Source of the DNA: Opisthocomus hoazin
Lineage: Eukaryota > Chordata > Aves > Opisthocomiformes > Opisthocomidae
NCBI RefSeq assembly: GCF_030867145.1
Contig: NC_134415.1
Coordinates: 8,596,417-8,660,416, forward strand
DNA length: 64,000 bases
Direction of reading: 5' to 3'
Part shown: positions 21,121 through 34,814 of the stretch, piece by piece
How positions within the stretch are numbered: the stretch's first letter is position 1
How the letters are laid out: each line of letters starts with the position of its first letter
Notes under the pieces: model-generated
What the model saw: only the letters and a program-made list of their open reading frames with translations
Told to the model about the DNA's origin: nothing
The model's database searches: none
Position numbers and translations under genes: made by a program

Positions 21121-24100
21121 CAGCAAGGGTGGCGATTCCTGGCAGCTCGGGCTGTGCCTTGGCAGCGTGCATTGGCCAGTGACTGCTCTTTTCAAAATTT
21201 CAGCTAAAGGACATTTATTGATTCTTGGTCTCTTATGTCTTCCTATTTTTCTTTTTTTTAATAGGCTGGAGAGCAAGAAGTAGCAAAGGGAAATCAGTGA
21301 CATTCCTTTCTTGCTCATGGAAACCCGAAAGGCTGCCAATCTGTAGGCAAATATGCAAGGAACTGAATGTAAGCGCCCTCATTTGAAGTTGTAAACAGGA
21401 TTTAAATGCTGCATTGGCCTTGTGACTTCTCTTTTGACTTCTGCTATCCATAATTCATTATTTGTTGCATGTGACTCACCAGCTAAATCATATGCATTAT
21501 TTCTGCTACGCACTTGCCTGCGAGTGAGCTTATTTAAAACTGGTCTATTGAAAAAAGCCCGCTTGAAATGTGAGTAAAAAGAAACCCCTTTTACAAATGT
21601 TGGTAGAAAACAAAAGGAAAACAGAAGTAGGGTAAGTTTGAGCAAAGATGGCTCTTAGCTGGATAAAAGATTTGCAAATAGTTTCTCTCCTTTTTCGTTC
21701 ATGTCCTGTCAAGCTATGCCAATTCACCCAGAGACAGACTAAGCACAAGAGATGCAAAGGTTACAGCAGATACAGATAAACTTCTCTTTTGTCGCATTGT
21801 GTGGTTGGTTTCTGAGCTGTAATTCGAACCGTGGATCAAGTAAACGTAACAAAGACACAAAGCAGTAGTCAGACATCAGTAGGCACAGGTCCTCAGATTC
21901 AGTTTCCAAGCTTTCCAGTTTGTGGCGAGTATCAGATATCATAAGCCTTACACCTACTCTTTTAAAAGGATTCCATTGTCTGAAGCGAACAAAAGAACGC
22001 CAGCGACCAGTTACGGTATGAAGGTACTTTCGTTTGCTTGCTCATTTTTGCCTGCTTCCTCCATTTATAAGATTTTATTGTAAATTCTAGCTTGTCACTT
22101 CACGAGCACCTTGATTTGACAGCCCCCAGCAAAGGAGCAGCATGCGATGGCTTGGCCCCAGGCTTTCGTAACAATAAAGAGCAGTTTGGGCTTCGCATAC
22201 CGTATGATCACTGCACGGGTGCACCTTCGTTTAGACTGAGGTGTCATCACCACGTCTTCGTGCTGGAGTGACTCAGAGAAGCCTCAGTGTGAGTAAGCAC
22301 CAGGCTTCTCTCAGCAAGGTGGCCAACATGCAAATGAAAGATAAATAAATGACAAACTGGTACAGCTTCAGCTTGCAGAGTGTCAGGTAACTCTTGGAAA
22401 GTGTTTAGCACTTTCCACTTCAGTTGATTTCCATGGAAGCCGGGAGATTTCAGCACGGCCGGAGCTGCTCTGTCGCTTTGTAACACTGAGCCTTAGAGAA
22501 CGAGAGGAGCGAGGAACTGCAGAGCCCCAGGGCTGTGGAAGCTTTGTCCGTGTGCAGCTACAAGCATGGTAAACACGGTTCTGGCCGTGACTCCTGCAGC
22601 CCATTTTTTTTCTATGGCAGGTATATGGAGGTCCTAGGCACTCTAGCTTGTGAGGCATTACTGAATAAATCCAAGGCCATCTCTGTCTTGTTTAAGGATT
22701 AAATTCTCATTTTTAAGTCTAACTGTCCTGAGGAAAGTGCTCCTTTCCTCCATCTCCACAGTGCAGGCAGTGTGTTAGTTTACTTATGGTATGGATATCA
22801 CTATCATGGCAAAGGTGACAAGTTTTCTGGCATCTGCTGTACACACAAAAGGAGAAATTTCTATTTATTATCTCTGGGTTTAACATCTGTACTAATTTAT
22901 GCTAGCTGGTCAGGTTCACTGAGCAGAGATGCATTTATCAAAGCTGGTATATTTATTTTAGTGAATATTTACATATGTATTTCCATAGCAGCTGTGTACA
23001 TGGCAGACTGAGTATAAACAACCTAACAGCCCACACAGAGCATAAGAGGCAGCAAAAATAATTCTGCAGGCTGCACTGCCTCACCCCAGCAGAACCCACA
23101 GCACCTCCTTTAGTCACTCTGATACTCGGTAACTTTCTAACTTTGTTATGCAAATATTCTACAAAGTTGGTTCTTTTATGTTGCTTCTCTTCAAAACCTT
23201 TATGTCGGTGTGTGCGTGTCTCAGGCTGGGGGTCAGCCATGTGCTGCCATACCCACCGATCCCCAGGGCTGTGCAAAGCCCCCAGCGACCGGGACGGTCT
23301 TTTACCTGCATGGGAGCCAGCGTGGGATCTGGACTCACGTATGGAAGGAGTGGGCTGTGGGGTCAGCCTCTGGTCAGGATAGTCCTCTTCCCTGCACTGC
23401 TGCATGTGGTAACACTGACCGTCTGCTGCACTGCAGGCTGAGATGCTTGGGCTTTCACTAAGTGGAACTGCACAGGCAAGAGAAACTGGTCACCAGGCAC
23501 AAGGAGTGCTGCTCCGGAGAGGTAGATTTCACAGCGCCTGGTGGAGACGCCTCTTTAAACTGATACAAACCTAATAAACAGGAGAGCTGCTAGTTGTCAA
23601 AAGGAGTTAAGCAACGAAAAGTGGCAGAAAGCCAAGCAGCAATACTGAGTCTTCTTAATGCGAAGGGAAACTACCCAGCAAATCCACAGTTTGTAATACG
23701 AGAGGGAGGAAGAGACAGATAAATACCTTTTAAGATGATGATTTGCATTGCATCAGTAATCCTTCCTCTATTTTTTTTAGTCAAACTATTTATATAAATC
23801 CAGTGGATGAAGGATGGTCACAGAAGTCATACTGTTTTAAAAATATACTTTGGAAGCCAAGTGATTCTCCTTCACGAATAGAAAAGAGGCTCTAAAAGTA
23901 TTCAAAAAATGACAAGGTGAACTGCTTTCCATAACTCTGCTGTTCTCCATGGCTGTAGTACAAGGAAAAAGTGCAGGTATTTTCAGGAAAGGGAGAAGAT
24001 GCCACAGAAGAGAAACATTACACATGCACTTGCGTTTCTAGCTCCTGGAAACCCAAAACACTGGAACCAAGAGGGTCACTGTGGTTACAGACAGATGTGA

Positions 24101-25227
24101 GAGCTCCCTTTGAATGGGCCATCACCTGCTGTTCCTGAGTGTGGCTCACAGACAGGCCGTGAAAGCTGGGAGAGAGTGGCAGCCCTTCCCCTGCCTGCAG
24201 AAGAGGTGGTTCGGAGGTCTCTCAAAACCCTGCCCTGCTAAGGTGGGGTTAGAATTCACAGGAATGCTGCTGTCTTGTACAGCCTGCGGCAGAGCTAGCA
24301 CAAACGCAGCACAGATAGTGGGATTGTCTCTGAGGAGCTGATCTGCCTCTCTGATACAAAGGCAGGGAACAAAGCGGGCATTAATACGCAGCCACCAGCA
24401 CACAGGCAGTGGCCATGAGCAAAGCAGCCATCTTCTTCAGAGGTGGGGCTGAAATGGAGATAATGACCGAACGCCACAGGGCCACATCCCAGCACAAACC
24501 AGTTCTCTTCTTTGCCTATACTCCATATAATTTAGTGTTTGCATAACAAAATCATCCAGTCAACACAACAACATGCAAGGACCTGGATGTTTCTGAGTCA
24601 ATGACTCTCCGGCACAAATTATTGCTCTCACTTCAAGTGCGGGCAGGCAAAGATGAAATCAAACCTACCATGGCTGGGGTGAGTTTTGTCCTTATATACC
24701 ACTGTTTTTTGGAAAGAATCATTCCAGGCAATACTCCTCTGATGGTGTTTTTTGTCCAGTGAGTCAGGAAGCCTTGCACGCTGCTTGTGATACACTCTGT
24801 CCACTTCTCCTTGAGATATGTCTGTGTATGCATGTGGATATCACGCATCATTTTGCAAATTAGTCTAGCTGCACTCTCAGGGAAATATATCATTAACAGT
24901 TTTCCCAGTCTTGTTATTGACTTGGTTAACCATTAATAGAATCACCCTTTTTACAAAGTCCTCATAAAGTCCATAAAGCATATGTAAAGCACAAGGGGCG
25001 ATCTTCTTCCCCTCAGCACACCAGGCTCTGGTCTTCAAGGATGCAGGCGATCAGCTGCAGACTACTGAAATGCTGCTCCATTTGCACATGTGAACTAGAA
25101 ATATTTAACTCGTTGCCTTACGCAAAGCTTCAAGACCCCTTGGGCAACCCTTTTGTACCTCTGTGTAAACTCTCAGAGAGGAATGAGGGGTTTTGGGTAT
25201 TTCCAAGCCACTCTCCATCATATTGAA

Positions 25228-26680
25228 ATCTGATGGCAGTCAGGTGAAGTCCCTGGTGACTGGAAAAATGGAATCATTGCACCCATTTTTAAAATGAGTA
25301 GAAAGGAGGACCCCGGGAACTACCGACCTGTCAGCCTCACCTCTGTGCCTGGGAAGATCGTGAAACAGATCCTCCTAGAAGCTATGCTAAGGCACATGGA
25401 GGACAGGGAGGTGATCTGAGACAGCCAGCGTGGCTTCACCAAGGGCAAGTCCTGCCTAACCAACCTAGTGGCCTTCTATGATGGAGTGACTGCATCAGTG
25501 GACAAGGGAAGAGCTACGGATGTCATCCATCTGGACATCTGTAAGGCCTTTGACATGGTCCCCCCACAACATCCCTCCCTCTAAATTTGAGAAACATGGA
25601 TTTGATGGGTGGACTGTTCGGTGGATGAGGAATTGGTTGGATGGTCCCATCCAGACTGCAGTGGTCAACAGCTCAATGTCCAGATGGAATCAGTGAAAAG
25701 TGGTGTCCCTCAGGGGTCTGTATTGGGATGAGTAGTGTTTAATAAATATCTTCATCAATGACCTAGACAGCAGGATCAAGTGCACCCTCAGCAAGTTTGC
25801 AGATGACACCAAGCTGAGTGGTGCGGTTGACACACCATAAGGATGGGATGCCATCCAGAGGGACCTGGCTAAGCTCAAGAAGTGGGCCTGTGTGACCCTC
25901 ATGAGGTTCAACAGGGCCAAGTGCAGGGTCCTGCATCTGGGTCGGGGCAACCCCCGCTATCAATACAGGCTGAGGGATGAGTGGATTGAGAGCAGCCCTG
26001 TTGAGAAGGACTTGGGGGTACTGGTGGATGGACATGAGCTGACAATGCATGCTCACAGGCCAGAAGGCCAACTGTGCCCTGGGCTGCATCCCCAGCAGCG
26101 TGGGCACAGCTCGAGGGAGGGGATTCTGCCCCTCTGCCCTGCTCTGCTGAGACCCCCCGGGAGTCCTGCGTCCAGCTCTGGAGCCCCCAGCACAGGACAG
26201 AGCTGAAGCTGTGGGAGCGGGGCCAGAGGAGGCCCCAGCAATGTTCCGAGGGCTGGAACCCCTCTGCTGGGAGGAAAGGCTGGGAGAGCTGGGGCTGTAC
26301 AGCCTGGAGAGGAGAAGGCTGCGGGGAGACCTAAGAGCAGCCTTCCAATACCTGATGAGGCCTATAGGAAAGATTGGAACAAACTTTTTAGCAGGGCCTG
26401 TTGTGACAGGACAAGGGGTAATAGCTTTAAACTAAGGGAGGGCAGATTTAGACTGAATACAAGGAAGAAATTTTTTACAATGAGGGTGGTGAAACACTGG
26501 CCCAGGCTGCCCAGAGCGGTGGTCGATGCCCCATCCCTGGAAACATTCAAGGCCAGGCTGGACGGGGCTCTGAGCAACCTGACCCAGGTGAAGATGTCCC
26601 TGCTCACTGCAGGGGGGTTGGAACGAGACAACCTTTAAGCGTCCCTTCCAACTCAAACCATTCTATGATAATTTTTATGA
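25228..26680 (+). mobile_element. CR1 LINE with partial reverse transcriptase, longest copy
   Basis: This 1.45-kb copy reaches from within the reverse-transcriptase domain to the 3' tail. Visible reverse-transcriptase landmarks in order are NYRPVSLTS (from about 25315), [12 protein letters not shown], the acidic box DICKAFDMV at 25534-25560, and FADD at 25796-25807. The FADD aspartates correspond to catalytic residues. The distal ORF2 and 3'UTR follow, ending in TTCTATGATA near 26670. The frame is broken. The TGA at 25417-25419 sits where the family normally has arginine, consistent with CpG decay from CGA, and there are frameshifts downstream. The endonuclease domain is missing because of 5' truncation. 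It is an inactive fossil. Confidence 0.94.
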
Positions 26681-29600
26681 ACCATGTTTGTGCTCCTCCA
26701 GCTTCTTGTGTGCTGCTGGATGGGGGAGAGGTGGGAAAATAGTTAAACGCTAGCCCTGACTGTAGGAAGCGAAAGGTGGGCAAACAGCACCCAGGGCAGT
26801 CTAGTACGATATGATCTGTGAAGAGCTGAATGGGCTGTTTTCCTAAGGAAAAAGCACCATAGCGTACATAAAAGAAGATCCAATAATTGAGGAATAATTT
26901 CAGTAATTAAAATTTTAAAATGACACAGCATCATAGGCAAAAATGCATTACAAGGGGCACATAGAGAGAAAGCAGCAAGATGGTTCCTAGCGATAGCAAA
27001 GCCTGTTGCATAGCTACCCTGCATCTGTAGGCATAATCTGAATTTTGACTCAGCCCTCCAATCAAAGGACACTGCCAACTACATCCACTGAACTAACAAA
27101 TGCTGGCTTGTTTTGAAGAGAGAGCTGCAGCACTGCAATTATTTCTGATAGCATTATTTGCCTGGAAGATATGTGCCTTTAAAAACCGACTCCTTGGCCT
27201 GTCTGTGGAAATGAGTAAGAGCCTGGCTCACACACGTTGTCTTGAGGGATCTGCTGGACTCGTGTCATGAAGTAGTTACGTTGTCTCTTGCTTTAGGGTG
27301 TATTTGGAAAGACAGTAAAAAAGGCTGGGATCTTGAGAAGAAACTGCCTTTTTTCCAGAGGAGGAATCTATCACATGCCTTCAAATCTCATTACCATCCA
27401 GTTGCATTTCCCAAGTCTTCAAAAAATGTTTTTCTGTATTGTGTGGCAATATGAAAGGCTCATTGATTAACCAGCCATTGGACGGGAAAAGAGAAATTGT
27501 GGGTGAAGGTACATGCGTCATGGCTTTGGCACGAGCTGATCTCAGAGCCATCAGATGGGGATGGCACCTTGTCCCCTTTCCCTTCCTTCCTTCCTCCTCC
27601 TGTGCTGCCAAGCCACCAGGCTGCCCTGGCTCCCGGACCCACCCCGTAGGTCACAGGAGGCAGACGGGGAGCTGGGGCCTGGGCAGTGGGAGTCATGCCA
27701 AGAGGAAGGAAGACTTCTCCTTCAGCTGGCGGGGAGGTGTTGTAACACCTTACAGCATGCAGCTTTGGGTGCTGACAAATGTACAAACGCATTGGTAAGC
27801 ATATGAAGTAAGTAGCCGGGGTCACGGGGAAATCACTTCTTCCTCTAGCTGCCTTTGGTTGCCACACTCCAAAGCAGCACACATGTTGTGAGAGAAGGAT
27901 GACTTTTAAGCTGCGGGCTCCGTTTCAAGCCCAAGGTGCTAAACCTCCGTAAAATGACTTATAATTTGGAAACCGAAATCTTGCCTTCGCGAGAGGAGGT
28001 CGTTCTTCCACCGAGAGACCATACCACATGTGCTTCCTGGCCCCTGCTCTGCTCTGACATGCTGGCAGTGGCCGCTGGACCCCCCCGACTCCAGGTGTGC
28101 TCTCCCTGCTATGGAAGGTGTGCACCAGCCACTCTGGGACCTGCTGAAAAATGCCAAGAAAGACTCTTCTTACATTAACATAATATATATTGAAGCCATA
28201 TTTACAACTTGCTCACAAAAAAGAAAAAGTGTACAGGTAGTAATGACCAAATACAGTTCAAAACGCAGACTAAAGGAGCGAGAAAGCAGGTGCCTTTGTC
28301 ATACAGCATGTCCTCCTAGCCATAAAACAGTCGAGGCATCTGTCATTTAGAACAGAATAAAGAAGGTTGGAGGCAAAAAGAAAAAACGCATCACAAAGAT
28401 CCATTTTACATCTAGAAGACGCAGGCAATAAAGTCATGACTCACCCTTAACAAGTTCATCTGCTATTTTGTGACTAACGCATTAAATTATATAATTCACG
28501 AATGTCCTGCTCTTTAGGATTTTACCAAAAGCGGTTTGCTGAATTAGAGCTAGAGACAGCAAAATGAAGTGAAAAAGCAGGGCCTTTCAGAGAAAGGGAA
28601 GCAATCAGCACTAATGGATTTATTGTGCAAAAGCCTGTGTGGTTGAAAAGCCACGCACGTACGCACACATCTGGCTGCTTCAGCTGCTGGTAGTCATGAA
28701 TATAGCTTGCTGATGCCAAACAAAAATCCATATGAATACAATCATTTATTTATTCATTTTTATAACGTAGATCTCAAGATATTAGCCACAACTGTAGCAA
28801 CAACAGAAAACAAACAGCTAGGTTTTCCAAGAGAAAGTGCAGTTTGAACAGAAGTTAATCATAGTCCATGCAAAACAACTTAGCTAACAGATTGGCAGGG
28901 CTTACCTACTGAAGCACAGAGGCACCGCTCCAGCATTTGCAATGACAACAGCTGGGATATCACTTCTGAAAGCAAGGAAAAGCTCTTTCCCTTTCTGACC
29001 CACAGCTCTGCCCCCCGCATATAGGTCAGAACCATGTGTACCTTTGTTACCACATACACTCGGCACATTGTCACGCCAACAGCATATTCTGAGAAAATAT
29101 AACCTTAGCGTTAGAGACACGTGAGTACCAAATCTTTATCGAAAAGACCATAAAAAAGAAAAGTTTTGAGGAGGGTACAGGTGGTAAGTGGATAGAAATT
29201 GTCAGATAGGCTCACCTTAGGTAAATAAGCTAAACCTCTGCCCAGCATTATAGAGAAGCCAATCATGTTTGAAAGGGTGCACGCAGGAAAATGCCTACTT
29301 GGTGCCTGCAAGGGAAAGGAGCAATGCAGCTGAACTCTAGATGTAGGTACTTGGCTGTTGGATGCAATGCCAGAGCTCAGAATTATTTATCTTCCCTTCA
29401 CTCCGTTCATTAGCACCTGGTACTTCTCATGCTCTAAGGCTGTCCTCTCAGCCACGCCACTTCTGATGGCTTCATCATTAGTTTTGTAATATTGGATTAT
29501 CTTTCATAAAAGCCCAGCTCTTACATTTATGTGGTCAACGAAGAAATTCCACTTCCCCTTTAAAAATTACTCATATCCTCAAGAGTTGCAGATCAAAGCA

Positions 29601-32600
29601 CGGAAAATGAAAGTGCTAAAGTCTCAGAAAACAGAAGGCTAAAAAAGAAATTAATATTTAGTATTTTCAGAAACATTATAAATTCTAAAGCAAATGTCAT
29701 TATTTTCTACAGGGAGACTGATTCACGGCCTGTGGGGCCCTGGTATGATAAGCAGCAGTTGATGTAGCCTTCCTCCCCCAGCAGCAAACAGGAGCTAAAT
29801 AATTCTCTGTATTCTGAGGCTGGTCAGTGTCACACACATCCCAGCAGGACTTTTCCACCAGAAAGGGAGCTGAGACACATGTCCATTTTCTGAAAAAATG
29901 AGAATTTACCATAAATACATATTTCCTTAAAAATTCCACATCACTGAAGAAATTAGGTTCATTTATACTTCAAACTGTTAAACAGTTAGTTGTGCTTTAA
30001 AAATCTGAAGGGTTTCCATTTTTTGTCTGGATTTTTTTTTCCCTACTTGCCAGCACTGCTTGGCAGAGGTTATCAGAGGATGGCTTTCAGAAGATTTCAA
30101 CCTCTGGTTAGTGTTTCTTAAATACACCACTGTATCTTTAAAAATCATATTCTTAAAACCCCCCATAATTTGGGTGGAAAACCCTTGGAAAAAAAAAGTT
30201 TGCTTTGAAAATTAATGTTGAGAAGTGATCCTGAATAACAGTTTTTAAAAGCAATGATTTCCAACTAAATTTAAAAATTGCACCATTATTCCCTAATTAA
30301 CTATGATCACACTATGAGTAAACCAGGAAACTTTGCAGAAAAAAAAAAAGAATAATAGATTGTCAACTTTAATGGGAAAATTGTATTTTCAGTGGTTTCT
30401 TTGCAAGGAAATGGATTAGAAACCTGTTTTGAAAGGACAAATGAGATAATTTTACACATTTCTTTTGCTCCTAACTAGGCGAGCTGTGTGGAGGCATGTC
30501 TTGCAAGCATGCAGCGTCTGGCTCTGATAACAACTCTGGGCACCCACAGAATTTGCCACTTTTAGATCAGCATGGTACATTTAACACAACAGGAAAGCAA
30601 GTGAAAAGCAGGATATATTCATTTCAGCACAGAGTGGGTAGGTTGAGACGAGTTAAATGAAGCTATGATTCTATCCATGGTACATTTTAATTGTGTGCTA
30701 TGCTTTGAATATAAAAGAAGACTTTGTTTACCCAACATTTATATAACATTCTTCCTCATTAAGAATTTATTAACAGTGTCATCAACACTGAAATCACAAG
30801 GAGAGGGGAAAAAAAACCCAAGTCCATTTAAAACCACTAATTAGCCAGGCAATCTGATTACACATTCACAACGGCTGTTGCCTTCTCGGGGTTTCAGTGA
30901 TCAGCTGTGGAAACAAATGCACACTGGAACATATTAAAAGAAGGAACAAGTTTTTTTGTGATTAAAAATCCCCATAAACCTCAAAAATGGAAAAATTCCA
31001 CGAAGGTAGGGAGTACATAAACCTGCACAGTCAAAAATGTGTTTAGTTTTCCTGAGGAGCATTTAAAACATTGAAAATGTCTCCTGCCACTACATGATTT
31101 ACTTCCCTGACAAAGAACACCGAGTGCTTTCCTGAATCAGAGCCATGCAGGGTTTTACTGCATACTGCAACTCTTTGTTCCATTTATAATTATCCAACAG
31201 GATTTGCAGCTCTGGCCTCTGCTCCCCCTGAAGACAACAGGAGCCATGCTATTGATTTCAAGGAGGCGCCAGTGTCGGCAGCCTTTCCATCCATAGCAAA
31301 CACCTACATGCAAGAACACGCCATCTTAGGCTCCGGTTACTTAGTGAAAAGTTAAATGTGCAGGCAAATAGTACATCTTTAACTACTCCTTACCTTCTGC
31401 TCCCAGTGTAAAGACAATGACTAATAACACTGACTGCAATTTTCCTCCTTGTCTTAAAACCTCAGCTTTTATGCCACTACTACCTCTACAGGGAAGCCGG
31501 TACTGCTACTGCCTCGACCTGGAGGACTTTTTAACCAAGAAGGTTTCAAACCTGTGGTCCTCTGCAGGGGAATGAACTTCATTCACTTTCCCTTGAATAG
31601 AGAACCGATTCAATTCTTGAACAGAGAACCGATTCAATTCCCTTGTACATCACGGTTGAGGAAAAGTAGTAACTTCAGCCCCCCAAAAATACTCAGCTAG
31701 TGCAAATCACACAATGCCGATATTTTATGCTGCTTTTAATGTCATTTTAAAAGTCATCTGTTCATGCTATACTAGTGTTCCTGTCATAGCTGGCACAGGA
31801 GGCAGTTCCTCATAGGTTGTTTCATGTCTGCTCCAGGGAGAACATGAGTCACTACAATAAGATCCAAGTCTGCCTTCCCTTCCTTCAGACGATCACAGTT
31901 TCCAGGAAATCTTTTTCATGTCATCCCTTAGTAGTAACTAGAGATCAACCACTGAAAAATTCTGAAATCCCAGCTCTTCGGGCAAGACCATACAGCTGGT
32001 GAGCCAGATTTACTCCAAGCATCTCTAATTAACAAGCAGGGTTGGGATCCAGTAAACATACTAGAAAGGAAAAGAAGTTCCAAAATCGCAATCCTAAATA
32101 CTGACCTCGCTTTTGTGACAGCTTCCACAGGAAAGGTGTGTCCACTCTTTCCTCATTCATCACGGCGAAGACAGAAAGAACTATGTTTTGGAATTCAAAA
32201 GAGCAATGTTTTGTCCCCAAAGTCAGGGACTCCAGCTTTTGTAAGCAAACTTGTGAAAGAGCTTGATATTTACTGATATTATCTAATTTGTTACATACTA
32301 ACAGAGGGTCAGAGAGCTTGTCAATCTGTGGTGTTTTTTTAAACTCTTGGTTGCAAATTACTCATTCTACAGGCTGAAAAATATTTAAGTAGTAGTTTTT
32401 ATATAAAAATTTTCCTGATTATTTCTGTAATGAAAGTATAGGAGCTGAGTATACTATTTGGTTTCTTTTCAAACAGAGAACAGAAATACCTGTGAGCACT
32501 ATTACATATTCTGTTCCTAAATCTGTCAGGATAATGCAAATAAATATGTTGGGTTGATCTCTTTTACCTGTTTTCCTATAGGTAATGATGCGGGGTGTCT

Positions 32601-34814
32601 TCACTGATACTGCATGAAATCTGCAAGTCTGTTTTTGCAAAATTAGCTAATTAGGATTTTGCTGCCTTTCATATTTGCTTGGAGCTTTCAATTCTGAATT
32701 TTCAATTTACTTGAAAGCAAACACCCTGTGATACACCTATTCTGTACAGTGAAAGTCCACGGACCAGCTCCCTGCAGGTGACTGTCCTGACCCTGGGATT
32801 TTCTCCAACAACTGCCTCATCTCCAGTCCCATTAGTTTTTAGCAGTGGAGGGGAAGGAGACCTACATTTTATTCAAAAGGGAAATAAACTAATCTAAAAT
32901 ACTTCATAAACCGTTGCTACTTTCTATTGTGAAGAACTCAAGGTTATTACAGCTGTTTCATGTGCTCTGATAGAACTGCTTCTGTTGGTACCATGCTTCT
33001 GTTACAAACTCAGCAGATTTTAAGATTTGTTTTACAAATATATTTGCTTCCAATTGTCAGTCTGGACTGAAAAATAGGATATTTTGCAAGTGCAACTTAA
33101 AAAAATAAAAAAGAAACAGAAAGCAAGCAGAGACAGCATTTTGGAGTCAAACAAAACAAAGAGTATGTATTAACTGGTGTGGGAAATCTTGTCATTTAAA
33201 AATCAATTAGTTGTTCAAAGTAAAAAAGGATAACATCTATTCACAAAAGGGGTTAAAATTCTTTGGGACATTGAAGGCAATAAACCACACATATTATTTT
33301 GTTAAGAAGACTGGCTCCTGATTGTGCCCAGTAGCTTCCTGCCAGTGGAGGTGCCTTAGGACTGTTAGATGCAAGCGCACAGGCAGGTGCACTGATCAGT
33401 CACACTGTGCTTTAATACATTAGACTGAACTTTCACCGCTTCTCAGGTCAATAATACGTGAACCCTACCTGGGTCATATGAGACCACCATGGCCAATGAG
33501 GCCACAGAAGTTGCTCAGGCAGGCCGTTAATCTTGGCATCTAAGTCGGAACTCCCAAAGGTTTGAATCCAGAACTGGCTACAAACAGCAGCTTGCAGTGA
33601 ATTACTTGTCTGGACTTAGACAGGGGTGCCCAACTGAGAAGTGCAGCCAGGGGACAGCACTTTGTCCCTGCCTGGTTCAGTGGGTCTTCCCAGCCATACG
33701 ACAGAGACAGTGAGTCTGTGATCATGGCATGCAAGGGCCCCTTCCAGGGTACATCAGCTTTCTGCGTGCCAGAATTCTTGCTGGGCTGCTCAGCATTTCT
33801 GCCAGCTGACAGCCTGCTTCCCATTACCTGTAAGACAGCCAGGCGTGCAGAAACTGGTGGGTTGCAAAGGTCTCAGCTGCGCTTGTGAGTCCCCTGTGAG
33901 AACCATGGGACTTAATGATTTGGCAGGTGGAGCTTCACATGCCTTAATTACTGCTTACACGTTGGATAAAATAAATACTTTTCAGCAAGGAAAAAAAAGT
34001 CGCTTTTGTGTTTTTTCACACAGAGCTTGGCCCAGCTATCCTTGCTGAAGCTGGATACTGAAATCCTTCTTCTACGAATGCAGAGTCAAAAGACAGCAAG
34101 AGAAATAATGAGCAGCGTAGCATTTCCTGCAGAGAGGAACGCAGCAGCAGAGCTTGCTTCAAGGGCTGCCAAGGGTCTGCTCTGTTGGCAAGCGACAAAC
34201 CTCCAACAGCTCTGGAGAGTTTATTGTGTAATTTTCTTCTGGCCATAATGAGTCTGCGGTGTGCACGTCTGCACATTAACCACTAACTCGTTTTGTGTCA
34301 TTGAACAGCAAGCAGTGGATAACCACCCTCTTCTTTTTCACTCCATATCTCTACTAACGGGAATGCAGAGTTGGACTATCTGTGAGCCAGCTTGTTTTCA
34401 GCCACAAGAGGAAGCAGCAGAAACAGTCTTACACTCTAAAGTAGAAACAGGGAACATATACATAGCCGATCTCAACCAATCGCTCTAAGCAAATTGTGCC
34501 TTGAGATAAGAGCGTCTTTCTGAAGAAATCCCCCCAAACCATTTTTGAAATGAAGAGGTGTGAGTTCACAAAGTCCAACTCTCTTCCTCTCTCAGTTTTC
34601 CCCATAACTGTGTATATCAGCACTGACATTTCCTGACTATCTGCAAGTAGATTTGCATGCAGAGCACTTCTAAAGTTGAGGTTTCAGATTAATATCATAG
34701 CAAATGTATTTTTTTTAGATCAGCAGCAATAAACTAGATTTGAAGCAACGTATGAGAAATTCTAAAACTTCAGTAACTGGAAAGACACACTACTACTCAA
34801 GAGGGAATTTTTCC
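26681..34814. other. Intergenic stretch, no gene recognised
   Basis: About 8 kb, AT-rich in most parts (especially 28400-31200 and 32200-33300), with only short chance frames. It holds a CCTT-rich patch near 27583 and a two-copy 24-bp tandem repeat at 31593. I identified no transposable element. Confidence 0.45.
31593..31640. repeat. Two-copy 24-bp tandem duplication
   Basis: The unit at 31593-31616 is repeated at 31617-31640 with one difference (GAATAGAG versus GAACAGAG). The bases CCTTG flank both sides, so the duplication probably arose by slippage between short direct repeats. No function is evident. Confidence 0.85.

Larger units (their letters stand above)
18736..25227. other. Intergenic stretch, no gene recognised
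   Basis: It contains a GC-rich block near 19460-19830 and a small CpG cluster near 20985-21120. Apart from these the DNA is ordinary. The open frames at 19334-19984 (minus, 216 codons) and 19402-19899 (plus) are on opposite strands of the same GC-rich block and share no resemblance to known proteins. Confidence 0.45.

Noticed and set aside
22772..23011. 79-codon frame with hydrophobic segments resembling a small membrane protein
   Set aside because: No conserved motif, AT-rich background and no neighbouring exon; hydrophobicity follows from T-rich codons.
33612..33650. CAGGGGTGCCCAACT string as a second hAT-type terminus
   Set aside because: Similarity is limited to about 15 bases and no partner end or target duplication was found.
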